Below are positions 9,221 through 16,930 of a stretch of DNA of 64,000 nucleotides, piece after piece. The notes below the pieces were generated by a model. That model had not been told where the DNA came from and did not search any database. It was given only the letters and a program-made list of their open reading frames with translations. The position numbers were made by a program, and so were the translations under genes. Where the stretch lies: positions 1 to 64,000 of the forward strand of contig JAISEL010000023.1 of assembly GCA_031264185.1 (NCBI GenBank), read 5' to 3'. The DNA comes from Deltaproteobacteria bacterium (GTDB lineage: Bacteria; Desulfobacterota; Desulfarculia; Adiutricales; Adiutricaceae). The first letter of the stretch is position 1. Each line of letters opens with the position of its first letter.

Positions 9221-10984
9221 CCCGCGACTCATGACGAGGTCAGAGGAGCAACTCCTAGCTTTGTAAAAAGCATATTCTGTTTATCAAGAACTTCACCAAC
9301 CCGTAATTTACGACCAGGCGTCTCAAAACACTCAATAACATCAAGTTTATCCAACACTTGATTCATTGAAAAATTTTTGTAAAGATCTTGGTCATGCATT
9401 TGCTTGTTGATGTAAGACAAATAAATCAATGCGACAAACTCTACAAAAAGCTTACCATCAAGAGCTTGTTCAGAAGAAACCAAAAATCTCCGCATGTTCA
9501 ACCGATCTTTTAGGTTTCCAAATGCCTTTTCCACAACATCCCTTGCACGATATAGTTTTATAGCTGCCTCAGCATCCATCTTCTCGTTAGATATCAAGGC
9601 AAAACAGCCAAAATAACGGCAAGCCTCTTCTATAGCTCCAAGCTTAGGAATGGTACGAAAACCGCTGCCAGACCTTTTGGCGGTTTCGAAAAATTTTCTG
9701 TAAAATTTTTCATTGGAGTCCAAAAAATCTCCGCTTTCCAGTTCATTCTTTAAATTAGATAATTTTGCGTTAAATTTCATCTCCTCTTCAGCTGCTCTTT
9801 CTGCGTTAAAGTAAACGTGCAAGTAAAGCCGTCTGGTTTCAGAAACATTGTCCCCCTTGGGCCGGTCAACATAGTTATAGTTCCAATCCATCAATACTGT
9901 AGTGCCGTACAAGCCCATATTGTGAATAAAGTCAGGAAAAATCCTGATATCATCATAAACACTATCTATCCCTTGCCTGACAAAGATAGTTGAAGTCTTA
10001 GCTGACATAAGAAACTTCAGGCGCTCTTTCAACATGCCATTGATGTTGGCTTTGCTGTAGAACCCCCGATCCATCAGCAACTTTATTTTTGAGAAGCCAA
10101 AAATATCCAATTCATCCAGGAGGCGCCTGACAGTCTTCACATCAGGTATGTTTCCTGCCAACTTGCGGTAGTAAAAAGGAAGCCCCGATTGTTCTCCAAA
10201 CAATAGTGCCAGATTGATCTGGGGGAGTTTGTCGTCTTCTTTGCTTTTTCCGTATTGTACCTGTTTCAGAGTTTCCGAATAACTTGAAATGCTTGTGATG
10301 TCGTAAGCCCAGTATTCTTTTTCAATCCGACGACTGGCCTGAAGACGAAAAAATTCATTTTTTTGATCATCAGTAATAGAGGCGAATAACTCACTGCTAC
10401 GCTGGGATGGAATGTCTCTGCCGAATGGATGCTTGTGAATTAACCCCCATTTCTCAAACCGGTACGCGGAGTCTCCCTCCAGAATAAGATAGTAGGCCAA
10501 AGACAGTATCTTGTCCCATGTTTTTGGGAAGCATTGTTTCAAATCGGCAGTCAAACCAAGTTTTTCGCCGACAGCGTCAAAAAGGTATGTTGCGCCATAA
10601 AATTTGTGGGCAGTACCCTCGGTCGATTTAGTACTCATCGTAGTTGTAGTTGGTAGATCTTTAGGTGTTGACTTGGTCTCCATGGCTTTTCGGCAACGGC
10701 CATCGGTAGGTCTTACTTTGCCTGTTTTTTCGTCCAACCTTCCCACTAATGTGCGCTTACAGCGGGATTGTTTTTTTTCTTTGTCCCACCAATAGGTTGC
10801 CTCGTAGGCATAAGTGATACCTGAACGAGGGTCTTTTTGATATATAAGAGCCACAATTAACCTCGCCATGAGTTTGGAATTACTTTAACACATGATGAGG
10901 TTGTTGTCAAGAGCTTTAGAACAAAATCTAGGATTTTTACGGATTATTCAACATTTGTTGATTTCCTCGTCATGTGTCACCGGG
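9221..10984. mobile_element. Insertion sequence, IS1634/IS4-like
   Basis: The transposase gene is bracketed by imperfect inverted repeats. The left end is CCCGCGACTCATGACGAGG (9221-9239). The reverse complement of the right end reads CCCGGTGACACATGACGAGG (10965-10984). The start codon region of the transposase lies about 95 bp inside the right end. No unambiguous target duplication was seen: a GAAT tetranucleotide occurs near both ends but the boundary is uncertain. The intact gene implies a fairly recent insertion into the left part of accessory region 1. Confidence 0.75.
9229..10869 (-). CDS. IS1634-family DDE transposase
   Basis: A 546-residue transposase. The N-terminal block (YEATYWWDKEKKQSRCKR, then VGRLDEKTG) is typical of the family. 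DDE-domain landmarks are YDITSISSYS near residue 190, LLMDRGFYSK near 265 and the YREK-like RARDVVEKAFGNLKDRL near 455, followed by LNMRRFLV. The reading frame is intact and fills the inverted-repeat-bounded element. Confidence 0.92.
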   Translation of the reverse strand: MARLIVALIYQKDPRSGITYAYEATYWWDKEKKQSRCKRTLVGRLDEKTGKVRPTDGRCRKAMETKSTPKDLPTTTTMSTKSTEGTAHKFYGATYLFDAVGEKLGLTADLKQCFPKTWDKILSLAYYLILEGDSAYRFEKWGLIHKHPFGRDIPSQRSSELFASITDDQKNEFFRLQASRRIEKEYWAYDITSISSYSETLKQVQYGKSKEDDKLPQINLALLFGEQSGLPFYYRKLAGNIPDVKTVRRLLDELDIFGFSKIKLLMDRGFYSKANINGMLKERLKFLMSAKTSTIFVRQGIDSVYDDIRIFPDFIHNMGLYGTTVLMDWNYNYVDRPKGDNVSETRRLYLHVYFNAERAAEEEMKFNAKLSNLKNELESGDFLDSNEKFYRKFFETAKRSGSGFRTIPKLGAIEEACRYFGCFALISNEKMDAEAAIKLYRARDVVEKAFGNLKDRLNMRRFLVSSEQALDGKLFVEFVALIYLSYINKQMHDQDLYKNFSMNQVLDKLDVIECFETPGRKLRVGEVLDKQNMLFTKLGVAPLTSS

Positions 10985-11019
10985 AATCTGGGATTCTACA
11001 TGCTTCCATCAAATAGGAG

Positions 11020-11838
11020 ATGGGTATGAGCGACGCCACCCGGACTTTCGACCCCACCGGCCGGGATGTATTTTCCCGCGACCTTCTGATCTCGTCCATC
11101 ATGATGTATCCGGAGTCACCCAAAGAGCGTAGCAGGTATGCGACCAAGGCTCTGATTGAGGCCGCCGCCCGCCATGAGGATGAGGAAATCCGGAAAAGCC
11201 CTGAACGGGCCGGGAAAGTCCAGATGAATATCGGGGCTTGGCTGGGCTCCTGCCTGTCCAGCTTTGGTGGTTGGCGGCAAATGGCGGGGAATCTGCTGTT
11301 CGATCAGCAGCCCGATTTTTACGAGTCCCTGGCCGCGCGTATGCGCGCCGGGGCCATATCCGGCTGGTTGCTTGATCTGGCTTTGACTGAACAGTCCAGC
11401 ATCCAGAAAGCCGCCATCGCCTATTGTGAAGAGTATCAGGACGGCAACGAATTCATAGACCGTTTCAAGGGCTTGCCCGGCCGTTTCAGCTTCGATTTAA
11501 GTGAGGAAAACTTGACCAGTAATATCTGGGGTGAGTTTCAGGGGGCGGCTCATTTATGGGCGGCCTTCATCCATTTTGAAGGTGACGACACCTCGTCATC
11601 CAGCGGTCCCCCCCGGCCGTATTTCAATTTTAACGACCTTTTATTTGACGCCAAGGGTAAGAATTTCCAAAGCCAGATCCCGAACGGTTTTGATGGGTTT
11701 TGCTTGGTTGCTGAATGGTATCGACAAAATGGTATTAAATTCAAACCTTTACGTTCAACTAAACCACTCTTGTCTCCGGCCAGGAGTTGGCGGGTCCCTC
11801 CAGCCCCCGAAGTGGCTGACGGTAACTCATTGATTTAA
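11020..11838 (+). CDS. Hypothetical protein, first gene of element 1
   Basis: A 272-residue soluble protein of GC-rich composition, with no recognised domain. It is rich in acidic and aromatic residues, has no signal peptide or membrane helix, and ends in a Pro-rich tail. It begins at GGAGATGGGTATGAGC: the annotated ATG is at 11020, and a second ATG at 11026 is equally possible with a GGAGATGGG site. It reads in the same direction as the excisionase-primase-mob genes, which suggests an element accessory role. The function is unknown. Confidence 0.6.
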   Translation: MGMSDATRTFDPTGRDVFSRDLLISSIMMYPESPKERSRYATKALIEAAARHEDEEIRKSPERAGKVQMNIGAWLGSCLSSFGGWRQMAGNLLFDQQPDFYESLAARMRAGAISGWLLDLALTEQSSIQKAAIAYCEEYQDGNEFIDRFKGLPGRFSFDLSEENLTSNIWGEFQGAAHLWAAFIHFEGDDTSSSSGPPRPYFNFNDLLFDAKGKNFQSQIPNGFDGFCLVAEWYRQNGIKFKPLRSTKPLLSPARSWRVPPAPEVADGNSLI

Positions 11839-11910
11839 TTGAATCAGAGTTTCGCCTCACCCTCATAACACGCGTTATCGAGCATGCGTCTTTAAAATGT
11901 GTTTTTGTGG

Positions 11911-11937
11911 GTTTAACGCCGTAAAACGGCTTTAAAC
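11911..11937. promoter_or_regulatory. Hairpin upstream of the excisionase-like gene
   Basis: GTTTAACGCCG, a TAAAA loop, then CGGCTTTAAAC form an imperfect stem 18 nt before the ATG at 11956. The ribosome site AAGGAG follows the stem. It could be an operator or a transcript structure controlling the operon. It is not followed by a T-tract, so a simple terminator is unlikely. Confidence 0.4.
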
Positions 11938-11955
11938 TCAAAGGAGTACATTGCG

Positions 11956-12186
11956 ATGACGCATGACCATAAATTTTTTCGCCTCAACACCATCGACGCG
12001 GCCGCCTATCTGGGAGGTTTAAGCCCCGGCACTCTGGAGGTATGGCGTTCTCTGGGCAAAGGCCCGCGCTACCTTAAAATCGGCCGTCGAGTCATTTATG
12101 AAACTCGCGATCTGGACGATTTCGCCGCGTCCAAAATTGTGGAAACGTGCGATACCGCCGCGATCCTGGGAGGCCGCCATGCTTGA
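11956..12186 (+). CDS. Excisionase-like helix-turn-helix protein
   Basis: A 76-residue MerR/AlpA-type HTH (HTH_17 class). DAAAYLGGLSPGTLEVWRS forms the helix-turn-helix, and GPRYLKIGRRVIYETRDLDDF forms the wing typical of small excisionases and element regulators. It has an AAGGAG site and overlaps the next gene by 8 nt (ATG at 12179), so translation is probably coupled. Element 2 has a homologous gene in the same position before its primase (33079). Confidence 0.8.
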   Translation: MTHDHKFFRLNTIDAAAYLGGLSPGTLEVWRSLGKGPRYLKIGRRVIYETRDLDDFAASKIVETCDTAAILGGRHA

Positions 12187-13327
12187 CCAGCCAGGAGAAA
12201 GGCAAAAGCGCGATATAGCCGCCATCAACTTCGACGATTTTAGACGTCAGGCCGAAAGCGATCCGGTGGGGTTCATGCTGGCCATGCAGCCCGGTGGGAC
12301 CTATGACTCCCGCCAGGGCGAGTATTACGCGGCCACCCCACGCGGCGGAGCCGGGAAGTCGTGCAAAACGTCCCTCCGGCCTGAGAAGATGTTTGTGGGG
12401 CAGGACTTCGCCGATCCCACATTAAGTTGGAGCGGCCCCATTGACATCGCCTGCGCCGCTTTCGGCATCTCTAAAGGCCAGCCCCAGGATGCGGTCAAAA
12501 TGGCCGCTGAACGCCTGGGGCATCGCGTAGATGACGGCCAGGGCCAAGCCTCTGGCTCCACATTTAAACCATGCCAGCCGCCTGAAGGTTCCCGGCCGGA
12601 CTTCAGGCTCGGCGGCCGCGACCCCTCACTGATCACGGAGTACCATAGGCCGGACGGCTGCCTGTTCTGTTTCGTGGCGCGTTACGAAGCTCGCCACGAT
12701 GGCGAACGCAAGCTGATCCTGCCTTGGACCTATGGTCGGCTGGCTGGTGTCACCGGTTGGCACCACAAGATGCCAGCCGGGTCTCGACCATTACTTGGCC
12801 TTGATGAACTTATAGGGCAAACCGAGGAGCGCCCCGTCCTTATCGTGGAAGGAGAAAAGACCCGTGAGGCGGCCAAGCGCTTGACCGCTGGGCGTTTCTT
12901 CGTCACCACCTGGTCCGGCGGTTGTCAGGCCATCGACAAAACCGACTTCCGCATCCTGGACGGGTCCACCGTTTTCATCTGGCCGGACGCGGATGAGCCT
13001 GGCCGCAAAGCCGCCGTCAAAATTGCCGACATCATCAAGGCCTATCCACCGGCCCAAGTCTTTATCGTGACGCCGCCGGAAGGCGTTGCGCCTGGTTGGG
13101 ATTTGGCCGACGCCGAATCTGACGGTTGGCGGCCGGAAGACGTAATTCATCATATTGAATCACATTCCATCCCGTATGAGAAGGAATGCTTGACCACGGT
13201 GACGGCTAATGATGATGCCGGGGTTCCGGTTTTTGGTCCGCCGGTGCCTTTCGACGATCAATCACCGCCGCCGATGCCGCCGGACATCCCCTGGCATTCT
13301 GGGGCTTTACAGCGCCGCCGTGGCTGA
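12179..13327 (+). CDS. Toprim primase-like N-terminal part (frame broken at 13288)
   Basis: A 382-residue product starting MLDQPGERQKRD. The ATG overlaps the HTH gene stop. A Toprim domain occupies about residues 225-310 (VLIVEGEKTREAA, then VFIWPDADEPGRKAA), with the conserved Glu and DxD-like acids present. After the C-run at 13288-13291 the frame ends quickly (HSGALQRRRG, stop). If the run were CCC instead of CCCC, the sequence would continue PPDIPGILGLYSAAVADS straight into the DUF3987 frame. This is therefore probably the front half of one primase-helicase gene of about 837 residues, now frameshifted, unless the extra C is a sequencing error. Confidence 0.75.
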   Translation: MLDQPGERQKRDIAAINFDDFRRQAESDPVGFMLAMQPGGTYDSRQGEYYAATPRGGAGKSCKTSLRPEKMFVGQDFADPTLSWSGPIDIACAAFGISKGQPQDAVKMAAERLGHRVDDGQGQASGSTFKPCQPPEGSRPDFRLGGRDPSLITEYHRPDGCLFCFVARYEARHDGERKLILPWTYGRLAGVTGWHHKMPAGSRPLLGLDELIGQTEERPVLIVEGEKTREAAKRLTAGRFFVTTWSGGCQAIDKTDFRILDGSTVFIWPDADEPGRKAAVKIADIIKAYPPAQVFIVTPPEGVAPGWDLADAESDGWRPEDVIHHIESHSIPYEKECLTTVTANDDAGVPVFGPPVPFDDQSPPPMPPDIPWHSGALQRRRG

Positions 13328-14690
13328 CTCCATCCAGGCCCCGTTCGAACTGGCCCTCATCAACGCCTTGGGAGCCACGGCAGCCGCCGCCCAGCGCAAG
13401 TTCCGCGTCTCCATCCATGACGGTTATTCCGAGCCGCTGAACATCTTCGCCCTGGCCGCCATGCTGCCCGGTGAGCGGAAGAGTTCGGTCGTGGAAGCCT
13501 GCCGTTTTCCGTTGGTGGAGTGGGAAGAGGAACAGGCCGGCCTGATCGAGCCGGACCTGAAGCGGGCCTTGGCCGAGCGTCAGATTCACGAGGAAACACA
13601 AAAAGCCCTTCTGGCGTCGGCCAAAAAATGCCAGACCACCGATGAACGAACAGCCCTGGCGTGTGAGCTGGCCGCGCTTCAGGATGAAGCGGGTGATCTG
13701 CCGACGGCCCCGCGCCTGTTGGCTGACGACGCCACGCCCGAGGCCCTGGCCGTGCTTATGTCCAAACACCATCAGCGCATCGCCATGCTGGAGGCGGAAG
13801 GTGGTTTTTTCGACACCCTGTCCGGCCGTTATACCGGCGGCGTGCCCAACCTGGATGCGGTGTTGAAGGCCTGGAGTGGCGAGGCCGTGCGTATCGACCG
13901 TCGCCATGCCGATCCCGTCATCCTGAACGAACCCACCCTCACCCTGATCCTGAACGCCCAACCGGAGGTGTTGTCGGGTCTGGCCCAGACCTCTTCTTTT
14001 CGTGGTCGCGGCCTGGTCGGCCGTCTGCTTTTTCTCTTGCCGAAAAGTCTGGTCGGTGGTCTGGCCGTGGAGACGCGGCCCATCTCCAGTGACATCCGCG
14101 AAGCGTACCGCCGGACCTTGCTACGCCTTCTGGACCAGCCCTGGAACGACGGGCAGCGGCCGTACCTGCTGCGGCTCGATGCGGATGCCCGTCGTCTGTG
14201 GCTGGACTTCGCCCAGGGCATCGAACGCCAGTTGGCCGAAGGCGGCGCGCTTCACACCATGCGTGATTGGGGCGGCAAGCTGCCCGGCCAGACCCTGCGT
14301 CTGGCGGGCCTGGTTCACGTGACCTTGCATTCGCATCCTCACGAGGTAGGGATCGATGCCGCGCTCATGGCGGCGGCTATCCGTCTGTCCGAATATCTGA
14401 TCGAATACGCCAAGGCCGCCTACAACCTGCTGGGCGCGGACGATACCATCGAGTGCGCCAAGGCCATTTTGAAGTGGCTGACCCTGGAGCGTCTGGACTC
14501 GTTCACCGCCCGCGCCTGCCTGGAAAAAATCAAAGGACGCTGGCCGAAAATGGAACAGGTGAATCCCGGTTTGAGCGTCCTGGAGGATCGCGGCTACATC
14601 CTGTCGGAGGTGGCGGAGAGTCCGAAACGCGGTCGCCCGTCGCGCGTCTATCTGGTCAATCCGGCGCTCCACGGGAGGCCGCCATGCTGA
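13320..14690 (+). CDS. DUF3987 helicase-like C-terminal part
   Basis: The open frame runs from 13209, but residues before GILGLY are out-of-frame primase sequence. If translated alone, the GTG at 13320 overlaps the upstream TGA (GTGGCTGA), though no ribosome site is obvious. The product (about 456 residues) opens with a typical DUF3987 segment (ADSIQAPFELALINALGA) and has PLNIFALAAMLPGERKSSVV near residues 36-55, in place of a P-loop. DUF3987 proteins are replication helicase/primase partners on mobile elements. Together with the upstream part it would supply replication of the excised element. Confidence 0.75.
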   Translation: MADSIQAPFELALINALGATAAAAQRKFRVSIHDGYSEPLNIFALAAMLPGERKSSVVEACRFPLVEWEEEQAGLIEPDLKRALAERQIHEETQKALLASAKKCQTTDERTALACELAALQDEAGDLPTAPRLLADDATPEALAVLMSKHHQRIAMLEAEGGFFDTLSGRYTGGVPNLDAVLKAWSGEAVRIDRRHADPVILNEPTLTLILNAQPEVLSGLAQTSSFRGRGLVGRLLFLLPKSLVGGLAVETRPISSDIREAYRRTLLRLLDQPWNDGQRPYLLRLDADARRLWLDFAQGIERQLAEGGALHTMRDWGGKLPGQTLRLAGLVHVTLHSHPHEVGIDAALMAAAIRLSEYLIEYAKAAYNLLGADDTIECAKAILKWLTLERLDSFTARACLEKIKGRWPKMEQVNPGLSVLEDRGYILSEVAESPKRGRPSRVYLVNPALHGRPPC

Positions 14691-14725
14691 GGGTTTGGTG
14701 GAAAATACCCCTATGCGCAGTATTC

Positions 14726-14795
14726 GCAAAATTCGTAATATTCCAAGGCGGGGAAAACGGCGTTCAACCCTTTTTGCGAATATTGCGAATTTTGC
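14726..14795. repeat. Inverted repeat before the mob genes, candidate oriT/oriV
   Basis: GCAAAATTCGTAATATTC (14726-14743) and GAATATTGCGAATTTTGC (14778-14795) are inverted copies with one mismatch. The spacer of about 34 bp contains AAGGCGGGG. A further TATTCGC precedes the left arm. The stretch lies between the primase and mobC, where ColE1-type transfer origins lie. The role is inferred from position and symmetry only. Confidence 0.5.
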
Positions 14796-14954
14796 TCTTA
14801 GGCCCGAAATCCGAAAAGCCTGGCCGGTTAACGCTACCCGGCCCGTTCTTATCCAAGAGAGCCAGCCTACCCAACGTGGCCACGGGCCACTTTTGGGGGC
14901 TGGCGAGGGAGGGGACTCCCTTCGAACCCTCCCAGGAAAAGCAGGGGGTGACGC

Positions 14955-15266
14955 ATGGCCCGCGATGCCTGGCTTAAGATCCGCGTCACCCCTGAAGAGC
15001 GGGCGGCTTTCGCCGCCAGGGCCGTCGAGGCCAGGATGAGTCTATCGGATTTTTTCCGGCACCGGCTCACCACCGGCCGGGTCCGCCAGACGGCCGAAGA
15101 GCGGGAGACCGTCCGCCACCTGGCCCGCATCGGAGCCAACTTGAATCAACTGGCCCGCTGGGCCAACACCCACAAAAACCACGCCGAGGCGATCGAAGTC
15201 ATCCTCTGTCTGGACCAACTCCGCGACACACTCAAGACCATCGGAGGGACCGGGCCGTGTACATAA
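14955..15266 (+). CDS. mobC: MobC-like relaxosome accessory protein
   Basis: A 103-residue ribbon-helix-helix type protein. LKIRVTPEERAAFAARAVEA forms the N-terminal strand-helix, and the C-terminal block HLARIGANLNQLARWANTH is the hallmark of MobC accessory proteins, which help the relaxase open DNA at oriT. It overlaps mobA by 10 nt, giving the classical mobC-mobA coupling. Confidence 0.88.
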   Translation: MARDAWLKIRVTPEERAAFAARAVEARMSLSDFFRHRLTTGRVRQTAEERETVRHLARIGANLNQLARWANTHKNHAEAIEVILCLDQLRDTLKTIGGTGPCT

Positions 15267-16825
15267 AAGTGTTCCCTCACGGACAGGGCGGAGGCAGCGG
15301 CCCGATCGATTACCTGCTGCGGCTGGACTATCCCGGCCGCACGGAGTCGCCGCCGGAAGTCCTGCGCGGCGACCCGGAGATGACCCGCGACTTGATCGAC
15401 GCCCAGACTCGTAAATGGAAGTTCAGCGCCGGGGTTTGCTCCTGGGGGCCGGAAGATCGGATTACCCCGGAGCAGGAAAAGCGTCTCATGGACGACTTCG
15501 AGCGGACCGCCTTCGCCGGCCTTACGCCCGACCAGTATGACATCCTCTGGATACGCCACAGCCACGCCGGGCACCACGAACTGCACTTCGTTATACCACG
15601 GGTAGAACTCTCGACGGGCAAAGCTATGAACGCCTTTCCACCCGGCTGGCAGAAAGACTTTGACCCCTTGCGCGACCTCTACAACCTGCGGGAAGGATGG
15701 AGCCGGCCGGACGACCCGGCCCGCGCTCGGCTCCACACTCCCGCCCATGCGGACCTTCACCGGGCCAGGTTGATACGCTGGGGAAGGACTCCAAATAAAG
15801 ATGCACGGGCCGACGCCACAGAAGCCGTCCAAACCTACCTGGCCGCCGGGATCGCCGGCGGGCGGATCAGGAACCGGGCCGACGTGATCGCGGCTTTGGC
15901 CGAGGTCGGCTTGGAAATCAACCGGGCCGGCCGGGACTATCTCTCCGTCCGCGACCCGGAGAGCGAAGCAAAGCTACGACTGAAGGGAGGCATCTATGCC
16001 GAACACTGGAATATCGACGACCAGCTTGAGCACTCTGGCCGACCGCCTCAAGGCCAAGACGGAGGAAGACCGCCAGACCACCGAACGCCTGATCGAGGCC
16101 GAGTTCAGGAACTTGAGCGCGAATGTGCGCGCATCCATGAAAAGCGCGCTCACTACCATCGAAGCCGCTACCTTGAAAGAGGCCGAAAGCGCGGCCGGGC
16201 AGATCACGGGCCGGATGAGGCTGCTCAACAGTGGCTTCATGAAACACTGGCTCATATGCGGACTGCTGGGCCTGGGGCTGACCTGCGGCCTGGCCCTGGG
16301 CGGCTGGGGCCTGGCGACCCTGGCTCAGCACCACATCACCAACCTGCGCGAGGAAGTGACCACCCTGAACCGGCAAAAGGCAGCCCTGGAGAACACCCTG
16401 GGCCAACTGCAAAGCCAGACCTGGAACCTGACTTTAACCGAGACCAAGGACGGCCGCTTCATCATCCTGCCGCCCAAGACGATCCCCAAAACCGGCTGGA
16501 CCTTCGGGAAGCAGGAAGCCGTGAAACTGGAGTGAACCACCATGCCCCAATCCGAACTGCAAACCCTGGTCCTGGACAAACTCCGCGACCTGCAACAAGA
16601 CTTCGACCGGCGGACAGACTCCATCACCCAGAGCCAGACACGCCAGGCCGAAACCTTAAAAGCCCTGGAGGCGCGTCAAGCCGAGTCCGAAATGTTCTTG
16701 ACGCGTTTGAGCGAACTCTACACGCGCTTGACGCCGCTCATCGACTCTATCAACAGCACCGTCAACAACGGGTGAAAATGACGGACCGTGAACCCGTCGT
16801 CCCCGACTTCGGCCGGAGGCGGTGA
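15257..16825 (+). CDS. mobA: ColE1-type relaxase MobA
   Basis: A 522-residue relaxase of the ColE1 MobA/MOB-HEN class. The N-terminus MYIKVFPHGQGGGSGPIDYLL is diagnostic. SAGVCSWGPED precedes the histidine cluster HSHAGHHELHFVIPR at about residues 113-127, which matches the H-E-N motif region. The protein nicks oriT and pilots the strand. From about residue 245 the sequence is Arg/Pro/His-rich and low in complexity, because mobB and mobD are encoded in another frame over the same DNA. GC content is high and codon use matches the upstream primase. Confidence 0.92.
   Translation: MYIKVFPHGQGGGSGPIDYLLRLDYPGRTESPPEVLRGDPEMTRDLIDAQTRKWKFSAGVCSWGPEDRITPEQEKRLMDDFERTAFAGLTPDQYDILWIRHSHAGHHELHFVIPRVELSTGKAMNAFPPGWQKDFDPLRDLYNLREGWSRPDDPARARLHTPAHADLHRARLIRWGRTPNKDARADATEAVQTYLAAGIAGGRIRNRADVIAALAEVGLEINRAGRDYLSVRDPESEAKLRLKGGIYAEHWNIDDQLEHSGRPPQGQDGGRPPDHRTPDRGRVQELERECARIHEKRAHYHRSRYLERGRKRGRADHGPDEAAQQWLHETLAHMRTAGPGADLRPGPGRLGPGDPGSAPHHQPARGSDHPEPAKGSPGEHPGPTAKPDLEPDFNRDQGRPLHHPAAQDDPQNRLDLREAGSRETGVNHHAPIRTANPGPGQTPRPATRLRPADRLHHPEPDTPGRNLKSPGGASSRVRNVLDAFERTLHALDAAHRLYQQHRQQRVKMTDREPVVPDFGRRR
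15996..16535 (+). CDS. mobB: MobB-like membrane protein nested in mobA
   Basis: A 179-residue product wholly inside mobA in a different frame, preceded by GGGAGG. It has an N-terminal coiled coil (about 10-75), one clear membrane segment (HWLICGLLGLGLTCGLALGG, about 88-107), then a second coiled coil and a C-terminal PKTIPKTGWTFG motif. This architecture matches ColE1 MobB, which is also nested in mobA and stabilises the relaxosome and links it to the transfer machine. The real domain pattern in this frame, against the low-complexity mobA frame, supports true expression. Confidence 0.82.
   Translation: MPNTGISTTSLSTLADRLKAKTEEDRQTTERLIEAEFRNLSANVRASMKSALTTIEAATLKEAESAAGQITGRMRLLNSGFMKHWLICGLLGLGLTCGLALGGWGLATLAQHHITNLREEVTTLNRQKAALENTLGQLQSQTWNLTLTETKDGRFIILPPKTIPKTGWTFGKQEAVKLE
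16542..16775 (+). CDS. mobD: MobD-like small coiled-coil protein nested in mobA
   Basis: A 77-residue acidic coiled-coil protein starting 6 nt after mobB in the same frame and still inside mobA. Its place and size match mobD of ColE1-like plasmids. Nothing else identifies it. Confidence 0.6.
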   Translation: MPQSELQTLVLDKLRDLQQDFDRRTDSITQSQTRQAETLKALEARQAESEMFLTRLSELYTRLTPLIDSINSTVNNG

Positions 16826-16930
16826 GGCCAGCCAACCTTTTGGTGGTAAAACCAGCCATATCTGCTATAATAGCAATTTAAATTAAGATATGGCATTCAC
16901 ATACTTTTTCGGACCGTCGGGGGGCTGATA

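Noticed and set aside
13206-14729. Large minus-strand ORFs opposite the DUF3987 gene (13206-13961, 14121-14729)
   Set aside because: Shadow frames caused by high GC content, with no recognisable motifs or ribosome sites.
15146-15832. 228-codon minus-strand ORF opposite mobC/mobA
   Set aside because: It is antisense to a confidently identified relaxase region, and its composition is typical of a shadow frame.
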